The notes under the pieces: generated by a model
What the model was told of the DNA's origin: nothing
What the model saw: the letters and a program-made list of their open reading frames with translations, nothing else
Database searches by the model: none
DNA from: Ga0077555 sp041397775
GTDB lineage: Bacteria; Pseudomonadota; Alphaproteobacteria; Rhizobiales; Hyphomicrobiaceae
Length of the DNA: 64,000 nt
Direction: 5' to 3'
NCBI GenBank assembly: GCA_041397775.1
Contig: JAWKWB010000003.1
Span: 558,001 to 622,000, forward strand
Part shown: piece after piece, positions 17,280 through 24,679 of the stretch
How the letters are laid out: every line of letters starts with the position of its first letter
Numbering within the stretch: the first letter of the stretch is position 1
Program-made: the position numbers and the translations under genes

Positions 17280-18425
17280 ATGAGCAAGGACTTGAAGCCA
17301 GAGACGATCGCGGCGCAGGCCGGCGGCGTCATCGACGAGACGACGGGCGCGATCGTTCCGCCGATCCACCTCGCCACCACGTTCATCCGTGATTCCGACA
17401 ATCAGTATCGCCGCGGGTTCGTCTACGCGCGTCCCGACACGCCCATCGTGCGCCAGACCGAGGATGTGATCCGCCAGCTCGAGGGCGGCGAGACCTGCAT
17501 GTTGCTCGGCTCGGGCATGGCGGCCGCGACCGCCGCATTCCTGGCACTTCCGCGCCCCTGCCACGTCGTGGCGCCCAACGTGATGTACTGGGCCCTGCGC
17601 AAGTGGTTGATCGAGGACGCCCCCACGTTCGGCATCCGGGCGACGTTCGTCGATGCGACGAGCCTCGACGCGGTCCAGGCCGCTGTCGTACCGGGCGAGA
17701 CCCGCATGATCTGGATCGAAACGCCCGCCAACCCGACCTGGGGCGTGTCCGATATTCGTGGTTGCGCCCGGATCGCCCACGCAGCGGGTGCCCTGCTGGG
17801 CGTCGATTCCACGACGGCAACGCCAGTGCTGACCCGGCCGCTGGCCCTGGGGGCGGATGTCGTCATGCACTCCGCGACGAAATACCTGAATGGCCACTCG
17901 GACGTGATCGCCGGCGCTTTGATCGTGCCGCGCAAGGATGCCTACAGCGACCAGATCGCGCGCGTTCGCAGCATGCTCGGCGCCGTGCTCGCCCCATTCG
18001 AGGCGTCGCTGTTGCTGAGGGGGCTGCGCACCCTGCACGTGCGCGTGCGCCAGCAGTGCGAGACGGCAATGGCGGTTGCCCAGCATTTCGCCAGGGAGCC
18101 GCGGATTGCCGAGGTGCTCTATCCAGGGCTCCCGGACCAGGCCAGCCACGCGGTCGCGCGCGCCCAGATGACGGGTGGCTTCGGCGGCATGCTGTCTGTG
18201 CGGGTGAAGGCCGGCGAGGCGGCGGCGATCCGGACGGCTGCCAACGTCAAGCTGTGGAAGCGGGCCACCTCGCTCGGCGGCGTCGAAAGCCTGATCGAGC
18301 ATCGCGCGTCGATCGAGGGACCCGGCACTCCGTGCCCGGCCGATCTGCTGCGCTTGTCCGTGGGGCTGGAGGCCGCCGAGGACCTGATCGCGGATCTCTC
18401 CCAAGCGCTCACGGCGAACGCCTGA
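17280..18425 (+). CDS. metC: Cystathionine beta-lyase-type PLP enzyme
   Basis: A 381-aa member of the Cys/Met metabolism PLP family. PLP-lysine is Lys201 in HSATKYLNGHSD; other signatures are YARPDTPIVRQTEDVIRQLEGG near 49-71, IETPANPTWGVSDI and the C-terminal SLGGVESLIEHR. The family includes cystathionine beta- and gamma-lyases and synthases; the overall look is that of a MetC-like beta-lyase acting in methionine synthesis or sulfur recycling. The start has duplicated purine-rich sequences upstream. It is convergent with the outer-membrane gene at 18801, with a double copy of the palindromic repeat between them. Confidence 0.85.
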   Translation: MSKDLKPETIAAQAGGVIDETTGAIVPPIHLATTFIRDSDNQYRRGFVYARPDTPIVRQTEDVIRQLEGGETCMLLGSGMAAATAAFLALPRPCHVVAPNVMYWALRKWLIEDAPTFGIRATFVDATSLDAVQAAVVPGETRMIWIETPANPTWGVSDIRGCARIAHAAGALLGVDSTTATPVLTRPLALGADVVMHSATKYLNGHSDVIAGALIVPRKDAYSDQIARVRSMLGAVLAPFEASLLLRGLRTLHVRVRQQCETAMAVAQHFAREPRIAEVLYPGLPDQASHAVARAQMTGGFGGMLSVRVKAGEAAAIRTAANVKLWKRATSLGGVESLIEHRASIEGPGTPCPADLLRLSVGLEAAEDLIADLSQALTANA

Positions 18426-18441
18426 AGCCGGCAAGGCGCCG

Positions 18442-18516
18442 CTCGTAGCGCATCTGACGTTTGGTACCTCCTCGCGGCTGGGACCGTGACCAAACGTCAG
18501 ATGCAAAAGCTACACG
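18442..18516 (+). repeat. A hairpin, first unit of the tandem array (copy 3)
   Basis: A 75-nt palindrome with inner arms GCATCTGACGTTTGGT/ACCAAACGTCAGATGC and a loop containing CGCGGCTGGGACC. It begins 17 nt after the stop of the cystathionine-lyase gene. The right arm carries the extra AAAA next to the outer stem. Confidence 0.92.
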
Positions 18517-18531
18517 AGCAACAATTGGTTC

Positions 18532-18608
18532 TGAGTGTTCCCTTGGGTTCCGGCATTTGCTCTCGGACGCCCGGCAAGGGCATGCAAATGCCGGAACGGG
18601 AACACTCG
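18532..18608 (+). repeat. B hairpin, first unit of the tandem array (copy 3)
   Basis: A palindrome of 77 nt with arms GTGTTCCC...GGTTCCGGCATTTGC and GCAAATGCCGGAAC.GGGAACAC; the left arm has four extra nucleotides (TTGG). It is separated from the A hairpin by the 15-nt spacer at 18517-18531, and the next A hairpin begins within its last two bases. Confidence 0.92.
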
Positions 18609-18681
18609 TGTAGCGCATCTGACGTTTGGTGCCCGCTCGCGGCTGGGACCGTGACCAAACGTCAGATGCAAAAGCTACACG
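18607..18681 (+). repeat. A hairpin, second unit of the tandem array (copy 4)
   Basis: This copy is almost identical to the A hairpin at 18442 and overlaps the end of the preceding B hairpin by 2 nt, giving a head-to-tail A-B-A-B array with a period of 165 nt. Confidence 0.92.
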
Positions 18682-18696
18682 AGAAACAATCGGTTC

Positions 18697-18773
18697 TGAG
18701 TGTTCCCTATGGTTCCGGCATTTGCTCTCGGACGCCCGGCAAGGGGATGCAAATGCCGGAACGGGAACACTCG
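18697..18773 (+). repeat. B hairpin, second unit of the tandem array (copy 4)
   Basis: Almost identical to the B hairpin at 18532, differing at a few positions (CCTAT for CCTTG in the left arm). It ends 27 nt before the 3' end of the outer-membrane gene at 18801, so the whole array fills the space between two convergent genes. Confidence 0.92.
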
Positions 18774-18800
18774 TGGCGCCCCTCTCAACCGCGGCGGTTG

Positions 18801-19799
18801 CTACGGGTTGGAACGCACGCCCATGCCGGCGATACCCTGGTGGCTGAGCAGCTTTGTCGCCGCCCAGCCGTTGTCCGGCTGGCCGCCGCCGAGCCAGCGC
18901 CGGAATTGAGTCCACAGATCCTGCAGCACCCAGGCGCCGTCGCGGTTCCACAGGGGAACCTGATAACTGGCGTACGTCAGCTTGTACTCGCCGAAATACG
19001 ACAGCCGCGGCATCCGCAGTTCGACGCCGACCAGAACCTGCGCGGCGGGCCCCGTGTACTGGTATTCGTACGTGCGGCCGGTCGCGCCCTTGAGCTGAAC
19101 CTCGCTATGCGGCAGCGAAATGCCCAACCCCACGCCCACATAGGGGCTGATGAACGCGCCACGCAGCGGCAGGCGCCACAGTGCATTGGCGGTCAACATG
19201 TTATGGCCGTGCGTGAATTCCAGCTTGTGGAATTGATCGCTGATCTTGCCTTCGGTCGGCACCGGCTTGCCGTCGCGCGTACCCGAATAACGGGTCTTCT
19301 GCTCCATCGGAGAATAGACTTTGGAGTGCGTGAAATCGATCATGCCGCCGATGGCGCTCTGCTTCAGCCAGCGCTGGATACGGATGCCGTAATAGATCGG
19401 GCTCGTGAAGGGCCGGCCCTCCCAGTCGACGCCGTGCACGGTCATGTCGACGTTGGGGCCGCGCAGCGTGACGTCGCTTGCGTAGGTGTAGGGCGAGCCG
19501 CCATAGGCACCCAACATCGATTCGCCGCCGCGATAGCGCACCTTCTCGGCGATCTCGGCGCGACGCGCCCGCGCGTCGTCCAGGCCGCCGTCGCTCGCGC
19601 CCGCTGCGCTGTTCTCGGTGGCCAGCGGGCGGCTCGGGTCTTCTGCGACCACGGTCCAGCCGACGGCGACAAGCACCGCCGCGGCGGCAAGCGCCGTGCC
19701 GCAGTCGAATTTCTCCCAAAACGATCGCGTCGCTGTGCGGCGTCCATTTTGCCACGACAGCGACGCATGCAGGCGTTCAGCGCGCGTCAGCGAACCCAT
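18801..19799 (-). CDS. Predicted outer-membrane beta-barrel protein, possibly LpxQ-like
   Basis: A protein of about 332 aa. The N-terminal 35 residues are basic, followed by a hydrophobic segment near 39-50 (ALAAAAVLVAVGWTVVAE). The rest alternates polar and hydrophobic residues as in small beta-barrels, with TYASDVTLRGPNVDMTVHGVDW, SPIYYGIRIQRWL, AFISPYVGVGLGISLPHSEV and LSYFGEYKLTYASY. This pattern recalls the rhizobial outer-membrane lipid A oxidase LpxQ, but I cannot confirm it without a search; a generic porin-like protein is the alternative. The start at 19799 lies one base after the stop of the oxygenase gene upstream, so the genes are cotranscribed and perhaps coupled. Confidence 0.55.
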   Translation of the reverse strand: MGSLTRAERLHASLSWQNGRRTATRSFWEKFDCGTALAAAAVLVAVGWTVVAEDPSRPLATENSAAGASDGGLDDARARRAEIAEKVRYRGGESMLGAYGGSPYTYASDVTLRGPNVDMTVHGVDWEGRPFTSPIYYGIRIQRWLKQSAIGGMIDFTHSKVYSPMEQKTRYSGTRDGKPVPTEGKISDQFHKLEFTHGHNMLTANALWRLPLRGAFISPYVGVGLGISLPHSEVQLKGATGRTYEYQYTGPAAQVLVGVELRMPRLSYFGEYKLTYASYQVPLWNRDGAWVLQDLWTQFRRWLGGGQPDNGWAATKLLSHQGIAGMGVRSNP

Positions 19800-19800
19800 T

Positions 19801-20451
19801 TCATGCCAGCTCGTACGTATCGCGCCATGAGGGCGAAACGTAATTGATGATGATGGACTTCCGCACCCCTCGGATGGGGCGGGGGCTAAACCCATGCCAC
19901 GTATCCTTGCCGGGTATGAAGATCAAGCCCTTGTTCTTCTCGTAGGGCGCAGTTGCCACCAGGTTGTGTTGCGGCGTTGCGTCATAGACGTCCGTGCCTG
20001 CGTCGCGCAGTTCCGGCTCGTCCGACAGGTAGACGAGCATCGTGAACAGCTTCACCGAGATATCGAGGTGTGGCTCCAGCCAGAAACCGTCCGTATCCTG
20101 GCAGTATTCGACGCGGAGCTGGCCCTGCCGCAGGTCGGTTCCCGTCGTGCGCTCGATCGCCGAGGTGATGAGGGGATGCTTGAACGCCTCCACCAGTTCC
20201 CGGCACACGGAATGCCGCTCCTGGTTCTCCTTCGAGAAATAGACGCGCACCGAGTTGTTGCTTTCGCGACGGCCGTCGAACTGCATGGCCTGTGGCGGCG
20301 CATAGGGGAGCGCCGCGATGGCATCCACGGTCTTTAGCGGCAGCGGGCTATCTAGGAGCCAGTAATTGAAGGGCTGCGTCACGGCCTTGGAGCGCATGAG
20401 GCAATCGAGAAACATGCGGCCAACGGTGTTGAGTTCGACCATCTGGTCCAT
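19801..20451 (-). CDS. Fe(II)/2-oxoglutarate-dependent oxygenase, first of a pair
   Basis: A 216-aa cytoplasmic protein with the facial triad and cosubstrate residue of the 2OG-Fe(II) oxygenase superfamily: His128-x-Asp130 in LEPHLDISVK, His186 in DTWHGFSP and Arg197 in VRKSIIINYV. The substrate is unknown; relatives hydroxylate small molecules, proteins or sugars. It sits between a second, different 2OG oxygenase upstream (12-nt gap) and the barrel protein downstream (1-nt gap), so the three are probably one operon. A role in modifying an envelope molecule is an inference from this context only. Confidence 0.83.
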   Translation of the reverse strand: MDQMVELNTVGRMFLDCLMRSKAVTQPFNYWLLDSPLPLKTVDAIAALPYAPPQAMQFDGRRESNNSVRVYFSKENQERHSVCRELVEAFKHPLITSAIERTTGTDLRQGQLRVEYCQDTDGFWLEPHLDISVKLFTMLVYLSDEPELRDAGTDVYDATPQHNLVATAPYEKNKGLIFIPGKDTWHGFSPRPIRGVRKSIIINYVSPSWRDTYELA

Positions 20452-20463
20452 GACAGGCTCCTG

Positions 20464-21081
20464 TCAGCGGAAGGGGTTGAGGCGCTTGAGCTTGGCGGAC
20501 AGCTTGTGGCGCGTGACGTTCCGCGTCAGCGCAGCCTCCGACCGCACCCAGTTGAACATGACGTAGCGGCGCTGGCCCTCGTAGGGCAGGTGCCCGTGCC
20601 AGGAATTGTCCGACCGCCGGAAGGCGACGAGCGTACCGCCGTCCGGTGGAACTTCCGCAATCGTGCTCTCGATGTCCGTGCCGTTGCGCAATAGGCGCAG
20701 ACGGCCACCATCGCCCTGCCACGTGTCGTTGAGATAGAGCAGGCACGTGACGACCTTGTCGGTCGAATCCGTGTGAATACGTCCGTCGCGCTTGTGGCAG
20801 TGACCGCGCACGGTGATCATCAGCGGCAGGTCGGAGAGCTCGACGCCGAGCTTTTCCTCCATCATCGCTTCCAGCTCCGGCCCGCGAATCTCCTCGATCA
20901 GCTTGGCGAAGTTGGTCCCGTAGTTCAGCTCTTCGAGCGGGAACACGCCGGGTTGCGTGATCGGCGGAAAATCCTTGGCGATGGATGCGAGCGTCGATGG
21001 GCTCAGCACTCCGGTGGCGGTGAAAAAATCGAACGGCTCATGCGTAACCGGAGCATCCTTGACGACGGAAAGCTCGAGCAT
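20464..21081 (-). CDS. Fe(II)/2-oxoglutarate-dependent oxygenase, second of a pair
   Basis: A 205-aa 2OG-Fe(II) oxygenase. The triad is His103-x-Asp105 in RIHTDSTDKVVTCLLYLN and His162 in NSWHGHLPYEG, with Arg171 or Arg172 as the likely 2-oxoglutarate ligand (QRRYVMFNW). It is only distantly similar to its neighbour at 19801, so the two probably act on different positions or molecules rather than being a recent duplication. The C terminus is basic (KLSAKLKRLNPFR). It appears to be the first gene of the three-gene unit; the 172-nt gap upstream separates it from the HExxH gene on the same strand. Confidence 0.83.
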   Translation of the reverse strand: MLELSVVKDAPVTHEPFDFFTATGVLSPSTLASIAKDFPPITQPGVFPLEELNYGTNFAKLIEEIRGPELEAMMEEKLGVELSDLPLMITVRGHCHKRDGRIHTDSTDKVVTCLLYLNDTWQGDGGRLRLLRNGTDIESTIAEVPPDGGTLVAFRRSDNSWHGHLPYEGQRRYVMFNWVRSEAALTRNVTRHKLSAKLKRLNPFR

Positions 21082-21253
21082 GTTGTCCCCCTTCCGCGCG
21101 CCCGTCGCGGCGAAATGCCGTGCGGCGCGATTCGCGTCTCGAACGCGGTGGGCAGATGGTCACCGGCGGGGGCCTTGCAGACATGATCCAGATCAAGGGC
21201 GGCCCTGGGATCGGCTTGGCACTTTGCCACGCGGCAAGTTGCCCGTCCCAGGA

Positions 21254-22069
21254 TCACTCCTTGGCCGCGGGAGACCGGGAGCGTGGCCCGTGCTCGATGG
21301 CGGCGAGCGGCCCGTTTCGATCCTGGACCTGCCCGCGGACAATGCTCATTTGCGGGAAAACGTCCCACTCCGTAAGCAGGCGCTTCAGGAACCTGCAGCC
21401 GTTGTCCGGCAAGTTGAAATGCTGGTAGGCGGACGCGCCGAAAACGGCAGGTTCCATGAACGCGATGACGTCGTTGAAGGTCGTGCTGGCCGTGTCTGCC
21501 TGGCCGTCGAACCGGCGCAGGTAAGCCTTGCGCGTGCCATCCGGCAAGGCAGTGATCTGCACGACGGCGCCGATGTACTCGTAGAGCGCGACGCTTGGCC
21601 TTGCCGTCAGGTTCTGGTGCGTGATGGCATGCGCGATCTCGTGCGCGGCCAGGGCCCGATAGAGTTCCGCCGGCGGCACGATCTTGTAGGCGCGCATCGT
21701 ATCCGCATCGCTGATCGAAGCCACCAGCGCCTTGCTGGCAGCCAGCGTCACCAGCGAGACGAGCTTCCGCGACGGCTGGAATTGTCCGTAGAGCCGCGCT
21801 CCGGACAGGCTTTCGACGGTTTCCGACACGCGCACGTCGTAACGCTGCTTTGCAGGGAAGCCGCAGGCGCTGAAGAACGCTTCGGCAATCCGTGCGCCCG
21901 CGCAGATCTCGCGGGCTTCCGGTACGTGCGGGGACAAGAGGTTGAGCTTGGTGCCGGGGCAGGTCGCATCGGCAGCGCGCGCCCGATCCCCGGCGCTGCA
22001 CCAGATGACAAGCGCCAGCAGACAGGCAACCAGCGGGTAACGGCGCGAGCGCGACATGCGATGGTTCAT
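21254..22069 (-). CDS. Exported HExxH-motif protein of unknown function
   Basis: A 271-aa protein beginning with a typical signal peptide (about 1-33, hydrophobic core LVACLLALVIWC, cleavage after ARA). Residues 143-147 form HEIAH within RALAAHEIAHAITH, the zinc-metallopeptidase signature, but I cannot identify the third ligand with confidence. Other Cys residues (CPGT, EICAG, SACG, NGCRF) may form disulfides. It is therefore probably a periplasmic or secreted protein and perhaps a peptidase. The start is set at 22069 because the frame further upstream lies antisense-like over the VOC gene and does not resemble a protein. It follows the VOC gene by 19 nt. Confidence 0.7.
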   Translation of the reverse strand: MNHRMSRSRRYPLVACLLALVIWCSAGDRARAADATCPGTKLNLLSPHVPEAREICAGARIAEAFFSACGFPAKQRYDVRVSETVESLSGARLYGQFQPSRKLVSLVTLAASKALVASISDADTMRAYKIVPPAELYRALAAHEIAHAITHQNLTARPSVALYEYIGAVVQITALPDGTRKAYLRRFDGQADTASTTFNDVIAFMEPAVFGASAYQHFNLPDNGCRFLKRLLTEWDVFPQMSIVRGQVQDRNGPLAAIEHGPRSRSPAAKE

Positions 22070-22088
22070 GCCCGTGGTGCGGGTCGCC

Positions 22089-22487
22089 TCACGCTCCGGG
22101 AGGTGCGACCTCCTCGGCGCCGAGATCGATTTCGACCCGCGCGCCGTTCGGATCGTAGAAAAAGAGCTGCCAGATGCCGGCGCCGTATCCGCCTTCCGGA
22201 AGCCGGCGCAGATCGTACTTGAGGCCCTTCGCCTTGAGCTTGTCGATGTAGCCCGCGAGCCCTGTCCCCCAGAACGCCATATGGTCGAGGACACCCGGAC
22301 CCTCCGGGATTTCCGCCTTCTGGATCACATGCAGGATGGGCTTGCCCTCGTTCCAGAGCCAAACACCGGGAAAGCCGAAATTCGGCCGCTCGCCCTCGGT
22401 GAAGCCGAGCATCTCGTTGTAGAACTTGGCCGTCGCCTTGGCGTCCTTGGTGACGATCGTGAAGTGATCCATGCGCTGAATGGACAT
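22089..22487 (-). CDS. VOC (glyoxalase/dioxygenase superfamily) protein
   Basis: A 132-aa single-domain vicinal-oxygen-chelate protein: MDHFTIVTKDAKATAKFYNEMLGF at the start and a C-terminal FFYDPNGARVEIDL, with candidate metal ligands His8, His69 and the Glu of VEID. It may be a lyase, isomerase or dioxygenase subunit acting on a small acid. It is downstream of a cupin and an FMN hydroxyacid oxidase on the same strand, suggesting a small catabolic operon. No resistance function is implied. Confidence 0.82.
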   Translation of the reverse strand: MSIQRMDHFTIVTKDAKATAKFYNEMLGFTEGERPNFGFPGVWLWNEGKPILHVIQKAEIPEGPGVLDHMAFWGTGLAGYIDKLKAKGLKYDLRRLPEGGYGAGIWQLFFYDPNGARVEIDLGAEEVAPPGA

Positions 22488-22568
22488 GATGCGGGCCCTC
22501 TCGCTGGAGTTGCCGGGCGGGCACGTGCCTTGGCGCCCACCCGTTCGTGCCGTCGATCGCCGGGCCGG

Positions 22569-22985
22569 CTACTCGGCCGCTTCCTGCTTCGGCGGATCGA
22601 CCACGCGCGTGGCGAAATTGGCCGGCGACACGATTTCCAGCACCTCGAAATCCTCCGAGCAGGCGATCTCGCGATGCGGAATGCCGGGCACTTGATTGAT
22701 GCAGTCGCCCTTCTTGATCGTTTTCACGCCCTGGCCGGCATACTCGAACTTCGCCCAGCCGTTCAGCACGTAGACGAACTGGAAGGTGCAGTCGTGAACG
22801 TGCCACTTCTGGACCTCGTCGGCGACCTTCTTGCCGTTGTGGCGGATGACGTGCGCCACGAAGTCACCGTTGGTCGAATTGGTCCAGCCGAGATCGCGAT
22901 ACTCGAAGATCTCGCGCAGGCCCGGCGTCCAGTTGGCACCCTCGGCGACATGATGGTTGAACTTCCAGGGGGTCTTTTCGGACAT
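22569..22985 (-). CDS. Cupin-domain protein
   Basis: A 138-aa single-cupin protein. Motif 1 is KWHVHDCTFQFVYVLNGWAKFEY (two His and a downstream Phe/Gln where Glu is common) and motif 2 is GIPHREIACSEDFEVLEI. It may bind a metal through the His residues and act on the product of the neighbouring oxidase, or only bind a ligand. The gap to the oxidase gene is 43 nt and to the VOC gene 81 nt, all on the minus strand. No substrate can be assigned. Confidence 0.8.
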   Translation of the reverse strand: MSEKTPWKFNHHVAEGANWTPGLREIFEYRDLGWTNSTNGDFVAHVIRHNGKKVADEVQKWHVHDCTFQFVYVLNGWAKFEYAGQGVKTIKKGDCINQVPGIPHREIACSEDFEVLEIVSPANFATRVVDPPKQEAAE

Positions 22986-23028
22986 CGTGTTTCCTCCGGT
23001 TCTCGATTTTCAGCGACAGTCACTCGCG

Positions 23029-24210
23029 TCAGGGACGGCGGTTGCGCTTCAGATCATCCTGATCGTCCCACATCAGGAAGTCAGGGCCGAGGCTCTTGAT
23101 GTTTGGCGCACCCATGTTGCCCATCACGAGATCGACCTCGTTCTTGAGGATGCCGAGCGCGTGGCTCGCCATCGCCTCGCCGCCCGCGGCGCAGGCATAG
23201 AGCGTCATGCGGCCCACGAAGCAGTACTTGGCGCCGAGGCAGAATGCCGTCACGACATCGGACCCGCGGCGGATGCCACTGTCCAGCATCAAGGTCATCT
23301 TGTCGCCGACCGCGTCGCGGATCGCAGGCAGGACCTCGACGGGGGAGGGCGCACGGTCGAGCTGGCGTGCGCCGTGGTTGGATATCATCAGGCCATCCAC
23401 GCCGATCTGGTGCGCGCGCTCCGCATCGGCGGGATGCATGACGCCTTTGAGAACCATCTTGCGCGGCCACGCCTCGCGGAAACGCTCGATGTCGGACCAG
23501 TCCAGCGGTGGTGTCGTCTGGCCGGCCATGAACGCCGCCACCTGATCGGAGTCCTTCTCCGCTCCCGGGCCCGCGTATTGCGCCCAGTTCGACAGCATCG
23601 GCGAGCCTCCGCCGTTGCGGTAGTAGTCGATCATCCAGCCCGGGTGCGTCAGTGCCTCCAGCTTGGTCTTCAGCGGCATGCGCAGCGGCCGCGACATGCC
23701 GTTACGCTTGTTGCGCTCGCGGTTGGAGCTCACGGGCACGTCCACCGTGACCACCAGCGTCGAAAGACCGGCATCCTTCGTGCGCTTGATCATGTCCATC
23801 GAGATCGATTTGTCCTTGGCGGTATACATTTGATACCAGCCGTGGTCCGGCGCCACGCGCGCCAGGTTCTCGATCGTGTCGGTCGAAGCGCCGGACATGA
23901 TGAACGGCACGTTGGCCTTGCGCGCGGCAGCCGCCAGCATCATGTCGCCGCCGGGTCGGAACAGGCCGATGCCGCCCGTCGGCGCGATGCCGACCGGCTG
24001 CGAATAGGTGCGTCCGAAGAGTTCCGTCGTCTGCTCGCGCTGGGAGACGTCCACCAGGTAGCGCGGCACGATGCGATGGCGTTCAAATCCCCAGTAATTG
24101 CGCTCAAGACCGATCTCGTCGTCGAGGCCGCCCTCGATGAAATCGAATGCGATCTTTGGCAAGCGCCGTTTAGCGAGGCGGCGCAGGTCGTCGTAGTTCA
24201 GCGGTGTCAT
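23029..24210 (-). CDS. FMN-dependent alpha-hydroxy acid oxidase/dehydrogenase
   Basis: A 393-aa TIM-barrel flavoprotein of the L-lactate dehydrogenase/glycolate oxidase family. FMN- and substrate-binding signatures are visible: PVGIAPTGGIGLFRPGGD near 72-89, WYQMY near 125, TVDVPVSSNRERNKRN near 155-170, and the catalytic SNHGARQLDRAPSP with His279 and Arg282. It oxidises an L-2-hydroxy acid to the 2-oxo acid. LldD- and mandelate-type substrates are equally possible. The start at 24210 is preceded by GGGGAAA. It leads a minus-strand unit with cupin and VOC genes and is divergent from the DUF2093 gene. Confidence 0.9.
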   Translation of the reverse strand: MTPLNYDDLRRLAKRRLPKIAFDFIEGGLDDEIGLERNYWGFERHRIVPRYLVDVSQREQTTELFGRTYSQPVGIAPTGGIGLFRPGGDMMLAAAARKANVPFIMSGASTDTIENLARVAPDHGWYQMYTAKDKSISMDMIKRTKDAGLSTLVVTVDVPVSSNRERNKRNGMSRPLRMPLKTKLEALTHPGWMIDYYRNGGGSPMLSNWAQYAGPGAEKDSDQVAAFMAGQTTPPLDWSDIERFREAWPRKMVLKGVMHPADAERAHQIGVDGLMISNHGARQLDRAPSPVEVLPAIRDAVGDKMTLMLDSGIRRGSDVVTAFCLGAKYCFVGRMTLYACAAGGEAMASHALGILKNEVDLVMGNMGAPNIKSLGPDFLMWDDQDDLKRNRRP

Positions 24211-24428
24211 GCGGCTTGGTTTCCCCGAGCGTTCTTCCCGGGTTGCCAGGGTGAAGGTCCACGCGCCATCGATCAAGTGCTTTGTGCGGCCGACGCTTTC
24301 TAAGATCGATGGTGGCAGGCGCCGCTCGCGCCGGCCCACGGCCGGAAGTCCTTTGCAGTTTGGTGTTCGGGCTGTAAAAAGACCGCGATGCCTCGCGTTC
24401 GGGGCCCGGCAGGCAGAGTTGGACGGCA

Positions 24429-24653
24429 ATGAACAAGATCGAGCGGTTTCTGGGCCTCAAGAGCCAAGCGCGCGTCAAGTATCTCTCCGGCGAATACCAG
24501 GTGCTCTCGGCCGGCGACTACGTACTGTGCGCCGTGACGGGCAAGCAGATCCCCCTCGCCGACCTGAAGTACTGGAACGTGGAGCATCAGGAAGCCTACG
24601 TCACGGCGGAAGCTTCACTGCAGGCCTATCGTGCGCGGCGCGAGGGCAAATAA
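24429..24653 (+). CDS. DUF2093 family protein
   Basis: A 74-aa protein matching the alphaproteobacterial DUF2093 family, with conserved AxVKYLSGEYQVLSAGDYVLCAVTG and IPLADLKYWNVEHQEAY segments. The function is unknown. The gene lies in a 220-nt divergent arrangement with the FMN oxidase and is convergent with lpxK. Confidence 0.88.
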   Translation: MNKIERFLGLKSQARVKYLSGEYQVLSAGDYVLCAVTGKQIPLADLKYWNVEHQEAYVTAEASLQAYRARREGK

Positions 24654-24679
24654 GCGCCAACAGGAAGCTTCGAACGGGT

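Noticed and set aside
18442..18773. A CRISPR array as an explanation of the tandem repeats
   Set aside because: Each unit is 165 nt with two long palindromes and a conserved rather than variable spacer, and no cas genes are near.
18409..18951. A minus-strand frame with repeated TKRQMRY and SKCRN segments
   Set aside because: The repeated peptide arises only from translating the A and B hairpins; it is not a real gene.
21082..21253. A sigma-54 promoter suggested by TTGGCAC and TTGC
   Set aside because: The distance between the two elements does not match the fixed -24/-12 spacing.
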